Shown here piece by piece: positions 11,301-21,800 of a DNA stretch of 64,000 bases (position 1 is the first letter of the stretch; each line of letters begins with the position of its first letter). The position numbers and the translations under genes were made by a program. The notes beneath the pieces are model-generated. The model saw nothing but the letters and a program-made list of their open reading frames with translations. It searched no databases and was not told where the DNA came from. The DNA is from Erodium maritimum. Taxonomy: Eukaryota > Streptophyta > Magnoliopsida > Geraniales > Geraniaceae. The DNA lies in assembly GCA_963921825.1 (NCBI GenBank), contig OY997588.1, positions 157,667,618 to 157,731,617 on the forward strand. Direction: 5' to 3'.

Positions 11301-13136
11301 AGCCTCACGTGCTATCATGTGCTTGTGTCTGAAATTTTTTTTTGGACGAAATTGCCCTAACAATCCTCAGCCACTCATTTTTTTGGACGAAATTCTTATT
11401 TTTGAATTTCAAACCAAAAGGGCAAAATTGTCAATTCAGGTTCTGCTGTTACACTTTTCTAACAGAAGTGCGTGGACGATTCATAAGGGTAGCCAGACGA
11501 CGTGGACAAAACATTGTGCACTATTTCGTTTGTGGACGAAACATAAGTGCATGTTTTGACAATTATCCCTTAAATTTTTATTATTTTATCATTTTTTCTG
11601 ATTTCTGATTTCTTTTATTCAATTAATTTCTTTATTCTTTTATGATTAAATAAGGATAAATTTGAAATACTATAGGGTCAAGTGAATGATTAGGGTTTAA
11701 AATGGGTAAATGGTCATTTCACTTTATCCTTAACAGACACATGTGTAATATGTATAACAGAAGCGGAATATTCCGTTAGTTTTCTTGACAATAGTGTAGC
11801 CACACAACGTGGACGAAACTTTGTGCATCATTTCATTTGTAGATAAAACTTTAGGGTAGTTTTGTACAATTAACTTTTTTTTTAAATTAGAAAGAAATAA
11901 ATGTATTAAATGAAAAAACGGATACATAAAAATAGTAGTTAAATGTAGAAACCTACTCCAATGTATTAGTCACAAACAACAAACAACTCAATTTAAAAAT
12001 GTTAAATAAAAAACCTTATATTTTGGTCTTAGATCATTTACACGCTTTTATAAATTAGTCTCATATCATTTATATGTCTTATAAATTGGTCACAAAACGT
12101 TTACATACTTTTATAAGTTGATCACAAATCTTCTACGTCTCATGAATGTTCACAGATTATTTACATGTCTTAAATAATGACCGATATTTTAGAGTAGGTT
12201 TTTACATTTAACCCTAGAAATAGATCTGAAACGCTCGAAACGAGCGTGGAAGAAAAATAGCACAACTAAAAAGACACAATCATGTGACACTGATTGAGCT
12301 AGCAACTTTTTAACTCTTAGTTTTCCATACCCTCGCAAAAGACCCGGTAGTGGTAGGAATCGATCAACGAAGAAGAGCATTCTAGTTGAGCAGCCGAAAG
12401 ATGTAAGGCACCGTTATGGTCAACTTGAAGAGGCGGAGGCCATCTAAGAGACTGGTCCAACGAGGTGGGAAAAGGGACCAACGCCCCCTTTGGACGAATA
12501 TACAAGGTTGTACTTGTTAGAATATAATTATAATTAGGCCTTCAACTATCAGCTTGAGCTTTTAGTTGAGTTGGTCCTCTAATATGGTATCACAACCTAC
12601 TACCTCACGGACAGGCGTTCGAACCCCACTCTCTACAAAAATATAATTTATCGTAATTTATCAAATTTGTCTCAAATGAGCCAACCCTTATATCTCTCTT
12701 TTTGATTGGCTTATCTTATCTTCTATATAATTCACCTTCAAACCCGTAAACGGACTTGTCTGTAAGGGCGTGTGTTAGAATATAATTGTAATTAAGCCTT
12801 CAATTGTCAGTTTGAGCTTTTAGTTGAGTTGGTCCTTTAACAATACATGCACTAATAGTTCGAAGGGGATCCCTAGATTAATGTCGTCTTGTACCATATC
12901 GGTCCATCTCCTGGACTTAACGTCAGGAAACCGCTAGTCTTGCAACGATGTCGGGAAGTACATTATTGTATTTACAAAATACATCTTGTCTTGTTGATAC
13001 TATGTTTTTTTTTGTTCTGCAGAGGATGCTGACGATGGATCAGAAGAAGAGGATCACAGCAGAAGAGGCTCTCAATCATCGTTATTTTAGACAAACCACT
13101 ACTGATACGAAGATGATCGGCAAAACAAAAACTTGA
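8312..13136 (+). CDS. CDK-like protein kinase homologue with dead catalytic motifs (pseudokinase); N-terminus not found
   Basis: Exons joined in frame: 8312-8514, 8739 to about 8850 (end uncertain), 9252-9419, 10138-10313, 10779-10875, 10956-11018, 13023-13136. The first gives GYGHKWSTYRAVVYKDV and an AIK lysine (N-lobe). The third gives HIHSLGIVHRHLEPRF and SEFGEA. The fourth gives GYRPPEV, AVDVWAVGCIFAAM and PHDELFAIHRHLEG; the fifth GRSDEDDWNWPKI, matching the CDK order. The last has RMLTMDQKKRITAEEALNH and a stop. The HRD aspartate is His, the following Lys is Glu, the Asn is Phe, and DFG is EFG, so phosphotransfer is not expected. Frames stay open across all joins, which argues against random decay. 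The glycine loop is weak and no PSTAIRE-like helix is seen. Expression is unknown; it could be a decayed copy. Confidence 0.68.
8919..9185. mobile_element. Foldback element, family C (Mutator-like MITE), intronic
   Basis: It begins gggataattg and ends with inverted sequence up to ctattttccc. An identical 9-bp duplication, tttattttt, flanks it at 8910-8918 and 9186-9194. It contains the family hallmark tgcaacttgtagccctcttt on one arm and its complement on the other. It lies between kinase exons 2 and 3. Confidence 0.85.
9714..10030. mobile_element. Foldback element, family D (Mutator-like MITE), intronic
   Basis: It begins gggttaattatctttagtac and ends gataattaaccc, with arms built from phrases such as accccttatgtattggtaac. 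A perfect 9-bp duplication, tttatgaga, flanks it at 9705-9713 and 10031-10039. It lies between kinase exons 3 and 4. A diverged relative lies near 63155-63440. Confidence 0.85.
10312..10746. mobile_element. Foldback element abutting a kinase exon
   Basis: The left end gggttaatttgcaaaa is inverted at the right as ttttgcaaattag, with further matching arm sequence. The last bases of the fourth kinase exon and its donor G|GTTAAT fall within the left terminus. No target duplication was found and the right terminus is degenerate. Confidence 0.6.
11053..11875. mobile_element. Foldback family B element split by a second family B element
   Basis: The outer unit begins ggttaattgtccaaaac and ends gtagttttgtacaattaac; its halves are 11053-11231 and 11570-11875. 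Shared phrases are gtttcgtccac, caaatgaaatgatgcac and tgtggct, returned inverted in the right half. It fills the long last intron of the kinase gene. Confidence 0.75.
11232..11569. mobile_element. Inner family B foldback element (Mutator-like MITE)
   Basis: Starts gggataattgtcaaaac and ends gttttgacaattatccc, a perfect terminal inverted repeat. The flanking sequence ttaaatttt is duplicated exactly at 11223-11231 and 11570-11578, a 9-bp target-site duplication. It is inserted within the outer family B copy. Confidence 0.9.
12515..12842 (+). mobile_element. TRIM (miniature LTR retrotransposon)
   Basis: Two 70-base direct repeats, 12515-12584 and 12773-12842, start TGTTAGAATATAAT. The second ends in CA. 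The first is followed at once by tggtatcac, which fits the initiator-tRNA primer-binding site (tggtatca). The internal part is about 190 bases and non-coding. Flanking pentamers gtact and ataca do not form a clean duplication. A related reverse copy is at 38493-38957. Confidence 0.85.
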
Positions 13137-13139
13137 AAG

Positions 13140-14390
13140 AGGTTTAAGAATGTGCTGAAGGGAGGTGAATTTTGTATGGGTGCTTAGCCAACGGCGACAT
13201 TAGGTAGGGTTGGGCTTTTCCCCTCGGTTCTTTCTTGGGCCTCGACGTGGCCCGCTATTTAGTCACTGGGCTTTTGTGTAATGTTTTGTCCTTTCGGTGC
13301 AATTCATGAGTTTTATCCCACTTGAATGGAGATCTTTTTGTAAAGTATAATCAAGGGATGACCGTAAAAACTCACCGGGGATGACGGTAAATTATGGTGA
13401 ATTACTTTTCGTTTGTAATTTTTATAAAAAGTACATACATAAGAGTTTCAAATTGTAAAACAGGAATATGTAAGGGTTACTATAATGAGATGCATAATGC
13501 AAAGAATAAAACTATCATTTTAAAGAAGAGCTGAATTTAACTGATTGTCACATAAGTAAATTTTGATAAAGATAACAAATTTGTAGATGGGAAATAGTTT
13601 ACCGTATGTTTATGTCAAACATAATTTACAGTAGATCTTTCCAAAACGGACAATCACGACATGTTTTTACAATCATCCTTACGATTTAATAATTACGAAC
13701 CTTGTTTTATTTTTCCAGAGAACTACACAAAGTATGAGGTACGATTTTCTATCAAATATGTACGTAAGAACAAAAATCACGACGGATCAATTTTTGACTC
13801 ATTAATCTTCTGCGTGTATAATTTTATATTTATTCATTTTTTTCTTCTTCTGGTGATGCTATGGATTTAATTTTACAACTACCAACTATGAACTACTTAT
13901 AGTTATAAGTATGCCCCCCAAAAAAGTAATTGTCGTAGGTTATAAAGTTGATTCAACAACAATGTTGTCCATATTAATTGCAACTTGTAGAAATTAGTTA
14001 CTTACAAGCATATAGATTTAAACTTTTATACAATTCGATTGTATGTTGTCATCTGTTGCAATGTGGTTCAAAAAATTCAATTAATTTTCTAAATTCGATT
14101 GGTTGTGAATGTGACTTCTAGATTGAATTTTTGTGGTTTCCATAGCAACTAAGAGAATCCACATTCTTCCACGTCACAACTTCGACAACCACGAAAGAGG
14201 AGACGTCTGGATAGTAATCCACTGTTTGTATCGTTCCGCTAGTCGGTAATTCCCCGAACTATGCAGCGGTGTAAATGGTGGTGCTATGTGTACTAGTCGT
14301 TAGTTGAATTCTTTTTGTCCGAATTTAAAAAATCTGATCCTTTTCTTATAACTACACCATTTCTTTCTTTATTTCTTCATCATTTTTATT
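13140..14390. other. Intergenic, no gene seen
   Basis: The first 200 bases are the probable 3' untranslated region of the kinase gene. The rest is AT-rich with only short scattered open frames of unconvincing composition and no structure that I can classify. Confidence 0.6.
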
Positions 14391-14394
14391 AGTA

Positions 14395-14825
14395 ATAATT
14401 TCACCTTAGTACTCTAAATTATTTTATATTTCTTTAAAAAAAAAATTGTGTCACCTCAATACCCTACACTTTTATTAGTTCATTTATAGTACCTTAAATA
14501 TTTTTTTGTGTCACCTCAATATCCTAAAGTTTCATTAATTCCATTTTATTAACCACTATTAACTTTTACTATGATTTTCCATCCAAAACAAGTAAAATGA
14601 CCATAATACTCTTTAGTCTTCACTAACAATTAAATTTAAGGTGAAGTTGACGGTAGGTACTAAAATTGAATTAATAAAAATTTAGGGTACTGAAGTGACA
14701 CAAAAAGTATTCAAGATAGTTTAAATGAATTAATAAAAGTTTAAGGTACTGAGGTGATATAAATTTTTTTTAAGGTACTCTAAATGGAATATGAAAAATA
14801 TAAAGTACTGAGAATGAATTATCCC
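14395..14825. mobile_element. Foldback element, family E
   Basis: The left arm (cacctcaataccctacac, cctcaatatcctaaagtttc) returns inverted on the right (ttagggtactgaagtgacac, aaggtactgaggtgat), closing near attatccc. No clean target duplication was found. Related units are at 5080-5735 and 40490-40834. Confidence 0.65.
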
Positions 14826-14829
14826 TTTA

Positions 14830-15745
14830 CTTTATAAAGATGATACAATCATTGCTTTAGACCATTCACATTGGAGGGTGAAAGAATCGTCAAAAGTAAC
14901 GAAAAAAGGGAATTGCTGACGTTTCAGCTCTGATTTTCTCTCTCCTAGTGAATTGACGTCCTCCGAATCTACAGATTCATCAACCGTCGTTTCTCTCTTT
15001 CGATTCACTCTTCTCACTGTTTCTTTCCTCCCTCACGATTCTCTCTCCTCCGTCAATAAATCTTCTCCTCATACGTATAATTTTGGTCGTATTCAACCTT
15101 TCAAATCCGACACTCTACTGTTGAATATGTCTAATTCGACCTGATTTATACCCACATATTCGATATCAGAAACCAACGCCCTTGTAGGTTGTCTTAATCT
15201 TGAGCAATAAACTCATTAATTGTGGTGGGCCATAGCCTGCAAAAAGAATATCCTTTTTGCAAATTTTGTATTTTTGCTCGAATTAGCATACGACTTTCTT
15301 TTTCATGGCTACTGGCTTTATATTATTCCACTCCTAATTTATAATTTAATGTGGTATAGGAGCATCCACGGTGCATGGGTTGGAAGCTCACAGCCGGCAG
15401 TTATCGTCGACGGAAAAAAAATTGTGAAGAAAAATGCCACAAACAATCAACACAAACATGCTAGAATTATAGGGATGCTGACTATAAGACTGACGGTAAG
15501 ACTGAAAATATTAATTTAATATTCTAACAGTAAGTCTTACCATAATTTACTGACTGTTAGCATTGTAGACGCTCTAAGTCGTGAATCACATTAGTTTACC
15601 TTGAATACGTTTATTTTAGTAGATAATATTTTGTTATTATTAATAAATTACAAACATTTCCTTTTCATTTAATCTTGATTGGTTCCAACTCTATATCAGC
15701 TAATCAACAGCTTCAAAAGTCACTGTTTTTGTTCTTCTTAAAAAG
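14830..15745. other. Intergenic, no gene seen
   Basis: Short open frames of 60-100 codons exist on both strands but lack recognisable domains, good splice context or repeat identity. The sequence is AT-rich. Confidence 0.55.
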
Positions 15746-15749
15746 CTGA

Positions 15750-15855
15750 AAGCTTTGGACAAAATTGTAATATAGCCTAAAATTATGGACAAAACTTTAG
15801 ACTACTTTATATTTATAGGTAATACTTTAAAATGGTTTTTGACAATTAACCCAAA
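15750..15855. repeat. Half copy of foldback family B
   Basis: It contains ggacaaaa, tatggacaaaactttagac and ends tttttgacaattaaccc, equal to one arm of the family B elements at 42629-42922 and 46888-47252. The opposite arm is missing. Confidence 0.6.
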
Positions 15856-16009
15856 AATGTGTTATTGGATCGATTGCTTTTACATGTAATAATTGAAGGC
15901 GAAGATAAAGATAAAAATTGGGAGGAGACGAAGACGCAATTATAAAAATAAGAGGCTATACCGAAGTTGGAGTCATTATTGATTATCTAAGCCCCCCGCC
16001 TACTATTTT

Positions 16010-16550
16010 ATGCTAATCTTCGTCAGTAATGATCGAGGCTTCGGTCTTGGTTGTTGCCAGCTAAGGTCTTGTGCGTTTCCTTTCTCCCCATCCCCTCACC
16101 TGATCCCCCCTTTCTTTCTCCCCTTGTCTTCTTCGTCTGACAGCTACAACCTTTCCCCTCTAATGCAGTGCTTTCGAGTTTTGCCTTTGCTCCGATGTGG
16201 TACTGCTCCTCATGGTGAGGCCTCTAGCGATTGGTTTGGTTCTGTCGGATTTGTTCCTTCGGTGTCGCTTGCTGGGTGCAGTGGCGTTTTAGAACCGGAA
16301 GTCACAAACCAAATCTGGATCGATCTATAGTGGCTGTTAGGCTCTTACTGTGGTGGTCAGTTCTTCGTTCGTGCGGCTAGGTTTTATTTTTATGTTTTTT
16401 TTTGTGTTATAATAACTGCACTTATTACAACTTTGGTGTGTATTGGTTGCACGTTAATTTGTGTGCACTAGTTGCACATTTATGTGCCCATTGTAGCACT
16501 TTTGCCGTGCACATAATTCGCACGTTCTGGGACGCCCTATGTCGTGCTCT
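16010..16550 (+). repeat. Dispersed repeat, copy 2 (unclassified)
   Basis: Partner of 4441-5040 in the opposite orientation. The best shared block is 16410-16480 with ggttgcacgtt and gtgcccat. A 106-codon open frame starts at 16010, without a recognisable domain. Its age relative to copy 1 is unknown. Confidence 0.5.
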
Positions 16551-16821
16551 GGTCTCGATTGAGAGTCGATAATATTACAGACTAGTGCTGAAATGTGTAA
16601 TATTTATCATTTGCTTATTCGTTTTCATCAGATTATACGTTTATCACCATTAGTGATATATAAAATTGATGCATTACTCTGTAAAAAAATACACTTAAAC
16701 GAGCCCGTACACATTAATTACTGTGATTTATTTGTGTTCAGAGTATCCTAAATCATGTTACATATTTAGTACCTGTAATAACAGAACACAAATAGCAACT
16801 ATACACTTTGTCCGAACTTGC

Positions 16822-16910
16822 TATATATAGATATACGAACACGCATGTAATCTTACACACCAACCTCACTAGCTTTTTTCTCTCGGAGCTCTCAATCTCC
16901 GACAACAACC
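16822..16910 (+). promoter_or_regulatory. UGT core promoter and leader
   Basis: TATATATAG lies at 16822-16830, about 80 bases before the UGT start codon. A CA/CT-rich leader follows and ends in acaaccATGG, a good plant start context. Confidence 0.65.
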
Positions 16911-18350
16911 ATGGACCTCTCCGAACCCACGTCAAGACCTCACGTGGCGGTCACGTGCAGTCCAGGCCTCGGCCACGTCATCCCCCTCCTCGAATTCTCC
17001 AAGATCCTCGTCCTCCGCCACGGCTTCCACGTCACCTTCCTCGCCGTCACCACCACCGAGCCCTCCGCTGCCCTCGACGGCGTCCTCCGGTCCCCGTCCC
17101 TCCCTCCGGGCCTCCGCGTCGTCGATCTCCCTCCCGTCGACGTCTCCGCCGCCGTCCCCGGCGGCTCTCTTCTCGTCACAAAGATCTCCCTCATCGCGCA
17201 AGAGAGCCTCCGCTCCCTCGCCGCCGTCCTCGCCGGACTCCGCCCTAAACCGGCGGTCCTCGTCGTCGATCTGTTCTGTACGGACGCGTTCGAGATATGT
17301 AGGCCGATGGATATTCCGGTTTACTCGTTCTTGACGGCCAACGCGGCTTTCATGACGTTGGCGCTGTATGTTCCGGTCCTGGACCGGGAAGTTGAGGGGG
17401 AGTATGTGGACCTTCCCGGTCCGGTTCGGGTTCCGGGTTGCACTCCGGTCCGGATTTGTGACCTTTTCGACCAGATGAGGAACCGGGGGAGCGACGAGTA
17501 TAGGTGGTACTTGCATCATGTGAAGAGGTTTCCTATGGCGGCCGGGTTTCTGGAGAATTCTTGGGAGGAACTTGAACCGGTTCCATTCCGAGCGGTGAGG
17601 GAGAATGAGTTCTACCCAAAAATACCGACGCCACCGGTTTATCCGGTTGGACCGGTTATCAAGACGATTGAGCCGGAGAATGTCATGAACCACGAGTGTC
17701 TCGCGTGGCTCGACCGGCAGGAACCCGGCTCGGTTCTGTTTGTTTCGTTGGGAAGCGGCGGGACCCTGACGGGGGAGCAACTAGCTGAGTTGGCCTCGGG
17801 GCTGGAGCTGAGCCGACACCGGTTCTTGTGGGTGGTGCGGAGGCCGAGCGACGGTGATTGCGCGTCTGGGACGTACTTCAACGCGGGGAGCGACGTCAAC
17901 GACCCGACGACGTACCTGTCGGAAGGGTTCTTGGAGAGGACGAAGGGGGTGGGATTGGTGGTTCCGACGTGGGCGCCACAGGCGGCGGTGCTGGGCCACC
18001 CGGCGACGAGGGCGTTTTTGTCGCACTGCGGATGGAACTCGACGATGGAGAGCTTGGCGAACGGAGTGCCGATGATAGCGTGGCCGTTGTACGCGGAGCA
18101 GAAGATGAATGCGGCGTTTCTGACGGAGGAGGCTGGAGTGGCGGCAAGACCGGTGGCGGATGAAAGGACGGGGGTGTACGGACGACAAGAGATAGAGAGG
18201 GTGGTAAGGGTTGTAATGGAGGAGGAAGGAGGGAAGGCGATGAAGCTTAAGGCGGAGGGGTTTAAAGACAGTGCCGCTAGAGCCATGAGGGCCGGAGGAC
18301 CTTCTTACGAGGCGATTCGTCTTCTGGCTGAGAAATGGAGGTCTATGTAA
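16911..18350 (+). CDS. UDP-glycosyltransferase, UGT72-like (group E)
   Basis: A 479-residue single-exon family 1 glycosyltransferase that moves a sugar from a UDP-sugar to small hydroxylated acceptors, normally in the cytosol. The N-terminal half carries SPGLGHVIPLLEF, with His22 as the expected catalytic base, and VVDLFCTDAF with Asp120 as its partner. The 44-residue PSPG donor box runs from Trp354 to Gln397, with WAPQ, HCGWNSTMES and a terminal AEQ typical of glucosyl donors. SGTYFN...YLSEGFLERTKG before the box is characteristic of UGT72, whose known members glucosylate monolignols and simple phenols such as hydroquinone; the substrate here is not determined. Length is normal and no lesion is seen. 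The first half is very rich in C-ending codons, unlike the AT-rich neighbours. The only gene on the plus strand between the kinase and the window end. Confidence 0.96.
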   Translation: MDLSEPTSRPHVAVTCSPGLGHVIPLLEFSKILVLRHGFHVTFLAVTTTEPSAALDGVLRSPSLPPGLRVVDLPPVDVSAAVPGGSLLVTKISLIAQESLRSLAAVLAGLRPKPAVLVVDLFCTDAFEICRPMDIPVYSFLTANAAFMTLALYVPVLDREVEGEYVDLPGPVRVPGCTPVRICDLFDQMRNRGSDEYRWYLHHVKRFPMAAGFLENSWEELEPVPFRAVRENEFYPKIPTPPVYPVGPVIKTIEPENVMNHECLAWLDRQEPGSVLFVSLGSGGTLTGEQLAELASGLELSRHRFLWVVRRPSDGDCASGTYFNAGSDVNDPTTYLSEGFLERTKGVGLVVPTWAPQAAVLGHPATRAFLSHCGWNSTMESLANGVPMIAWPLYAEQKMNAAFLTEEAGVAARPVADERTGVYGRQEIERVVRVVMEEEGGKAMKLKAEGFKDSAARAMRAGGPSYEAIRLLAEKWRSM

Positions 18351-18858
18351 GTACCAGCTAAATATTTAAGATAAAAACATAAAAATCGGATCAATGTTGT
18401 AAGAATTCCCGTCTATACGTTGATTAATTCTCGACTTTGTTAGAACCAGCAAATTCATATTTGTTACAAGAGGTCTTTTATAACAACGAAATTGTTCAGA
18501 AAATAAAATTGAATACTCAATTTCTAATTTGTATAAAACTGAATTTGCAAGTGTATATGAACATACGGAGTGATATTTCCTTTCATGGAACAATCAGAAC
18601 CAGATTTATTGTTCACAATGCCACACTCTTCACTGACCTCACTAACAAGAGCAAAACCAACCCTCTTATGATCTCTTTATCAACACTGAAAACAGATATT
18701 TACATCACTACTGAGTTTATAACCCTAAACGTCACGCAAACCGACAAAATTTCTACTCGATGGAGTTCATCGTGCCAAGGAAAACTAAACCATGTCCTAC
18801 AGATGCAAGCAGAACTGGTGGCATTGATAATTATTTTCCTACACAGCCAAACGGTTCC
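18351..18858. other. Intergenic between convergent UGT and PP2C genes
   Basis: The two genes converge with about 510 bases between their stop codons. The interval should hold both 3' ends. A 145-codon plus-strand open frame crosses it without a domain or coding-like composition. Confidence 0.6.
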
Positions 18859-18860
18859 TC

Positions 18861-21800
18861 CTAACCAGAGCTAGATTTTGAAGACCCGTTTGTAGTTACC
18901 TCGTTGGATCTGGCAACATATGAAACGACAACCGTGATATCGTCGAGCTTCCCGCCGTAGTATCGGAACCCGGCTTCTTGGGCCGCCGTGGAAAAAGGTG
19001 TCTGCCGGTCTTTATCAAGGGCTCGCTGGCGGGCCAATGCTGCTATCTTCTGGGCCGTCACCTGAGACCCAAAGCCGGCTCTCAAGGCATGAACGACAAC
19101 GGCTGTGATCTCATTGTTGTACAAGTTGTCGAATAGTCCATCTGTGCCGGAGATAATCACATCTCCGGGAGCAATGGGAATGGTGAAGACCTGAATCAAA
19201 GGAGAACATTGAAGTACATTAGAATCATTGCTTAAGATACATGATTCTTACTTATGATGACTTATTCCGAGTGTGCAGAATTGAAGTCAAACAAAAAATC
19301 ATAGCTGAAAATATCTCATTCTAAAACCCCACTGTAAATGCATATATGAATAATTGCAGATAAGTACCCCGAGTGTTCAGTTTTTGTAACTTGTAGCCCT
19401 CTTTGATAATTGCAAAAAAGTGTCCTGAACTTGTGTTCTTATTGCACTTTGTATAATGAAGAGCAAAAAATCCAAATTTTCATATCCTTTAATTTCTTAC
19501 TCTGTACGGTACAAAGAAGAAGTAAATTAAGGAATAGGAATATTTGGAATTTCTGTTTTTTATTTATTTTCTAAAATCCAAATTGTAAAGGTAAAATCAT
19601 CTCTTTATACAAAGTGCAACAAAAAGACAAGTTCATGGTACTTTTTTGCAATTAGCAAAGAAGAGGGCTACAAGTTGCAAAAAATGAATACCTCAAGGTA
19701 CTTTTTTGCAATTATCCCATGACCTGAACGCATACATGCACTGACCTGACCAGAGCTGGGTAAGTCACCATTGTTCCCACTTTCTAGCTGATAGGTAAAA
19801 TTAAAATCATGCTGCTGAACTGGAGATCGAAAGACTGTGCATCCATCTCGAACCACCATAAATCCACTGTCCCCTAAGTTAATTGCATGGAGACCCTGAA
19901 TTGAGAAGTCGATTTCTGTGCATTAGAACATCATGCAAAAATATCACAGTTCTTCTGAATCATATGAAATAGTATTACATATACTCCTGTTCCAAAATAA
20001 GTGTACATTTGACTATTTAGCGAAGATTAAGAATTACATGTTCTCCCTTTGTCCCCAAATAAGTGTCCATTTGACTATTAGCAAAGATTAAGATTTTGAT
20101 CCTTAGTGATTGACTTCCCACCACTTGCACTCATGTGGTCATTACTTAAGTTGTTATAACTAACTTGGTAATCCATGGTTAATCAACTAATTGAAATGGA
20201 AATGAGACACATATTTTGAGACATCCATTTTAGGAAAGTGTGGAGCTTATTTCAGGGCGGAGGGAATATTATTAGACTTCAAGGAAAAGCAATGATTTAT
20301 CAGCTTAAATTAAGCCAACGGTACAAGTGATATTTAACAAGGTGGCTCATTTGATCGGGTGGCTTCGATTTCCCCCCTCTAATAATTATAAGGGATAGTT
20401 GCAAAAAATGACCCTTAGTATTCACTTTTTGCAATTTTTAGTCCTCTCATTTTGTCATGGCAAAAAAAGGCCTCGAACTTATCTTTTTTGTTGCATTTTG
20501 TATCAAAATGCCAATTTTACTCTTACAATTTAAAAAATAATAAATAAAAAAAAAAAAAAAAATTTCACATCCCTTAATTTTCTTCGTCTTTGTATTATAC
20601 AAAGAGCAAGAAATTTAAGGGATATGAAATTTTGGATTTGTTATTCTGTAATTATTATTTTTAAAATTTAAATTGCAACAGGTAAAATCCTCATTTTGAA
20701 ACAAATTTATACAAAGTGCAACAAGAAGACAAGTTCAGGGCACTTTTTTTTTTTGTAATTATCCCTAATTATAACACAAACAGAAAAAAGATGACCCGTA
20801 TCAATATTAGCAATGCCATAATACAGTTCAGAAAATTAAAAATACTATGGCACACCTGGTCTGTTAGTGCGATGATGCAAGCTGTTGAGGAACCTTTTGC
20901 TCTTGTGCTTGAGTGAGCTTTCTCCAAGACCCTCACCGGGTCAATGGAGCCCTTGGGCTCCTCTTGAATTGCAGAAACTGAATTAGACATGAGTTCCCGA
21001 GAATACTCGCCTGCATCAACACCAAGATCAGCCCAGCCTCCGACACCGTCTGCCACACCTACTGCTTGTTCATCACAGATAAAGTGCGCGTCCTCCCCAC
21101 CGGTTTCTTCTTTATCAGGGTGTGGCAAGTAGCAAGACCCCGAAAGTAATTTTAAAGTTTTACCTTCTGGAACCTTTCTGCAGTAAATTATCCAACAATG
21201 TGAAAAAGTAAAGTCAGAATAACAGTGAAGAGAATGAACTACAAATACATACAGTTTTTCTAGGGAAAATCTCACTCAGCTACCCCTAAGTTTAAAAATT
21301 TAATGGCAACCCTTTAAGTAGTCTATTTTTAGTCTCGGTTTACCCCAATTCTGTCAACTGTTGGTGTGAAATGACGAAAATACCATCACGAAAAAATAAT
21401 GGTAGTTTCTTCCTCCCACACCCAAAAGTTGACAGAAGTGGGGTAAATTGGGAATACAAAAAACTTGGGAGTAGTCAAAATCTTTTTAAACATAGGAATA
21501 GTTGGTTGTAAACAGTGTATACTTAGGGGTAGTTGAGTGAGATTGTCCCTTCTTTTTAGCACCAATATTATTCTCTTCAGTTAGTAGGGTATGATACAAC
21601 TTCAAAATGTTTTCGAGCCGAATAAATATCATAAATTAAGAACAAAATAACAGAAACTGCAGTAGAGAACATACTCTTCAGATGAACCATCAGAATCAGC
21701 CATGGGTTGAGTTGAAGTATCAAAGGATACATCTGAAGCAGTCCCAGCAGAGAAACAAGGTGTGCTATGAAAATCTCTAGACTCTAACCCTATAACTGCA

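Noticed and set aside
14395-14825. 9-bp target duplication for family E copies
   Set aside because: Neither this copy nor 40490-40834 has matching flanks, so family E is not counted with the Mutator-like group.
16808-17248. 146-codon plus-strand open frame, and long minus-strand frames at 16932-17780 and 17639-18286
   Set aside because: They overlap the UGT gene. They are by-products of its high GC content; the UGT frame has the conserved motifs.
19347-19718. 9-bp target duplication for this family C copy
   Set aside because: The flanks do not match; the left terminus is degenerate, so no claim is made.
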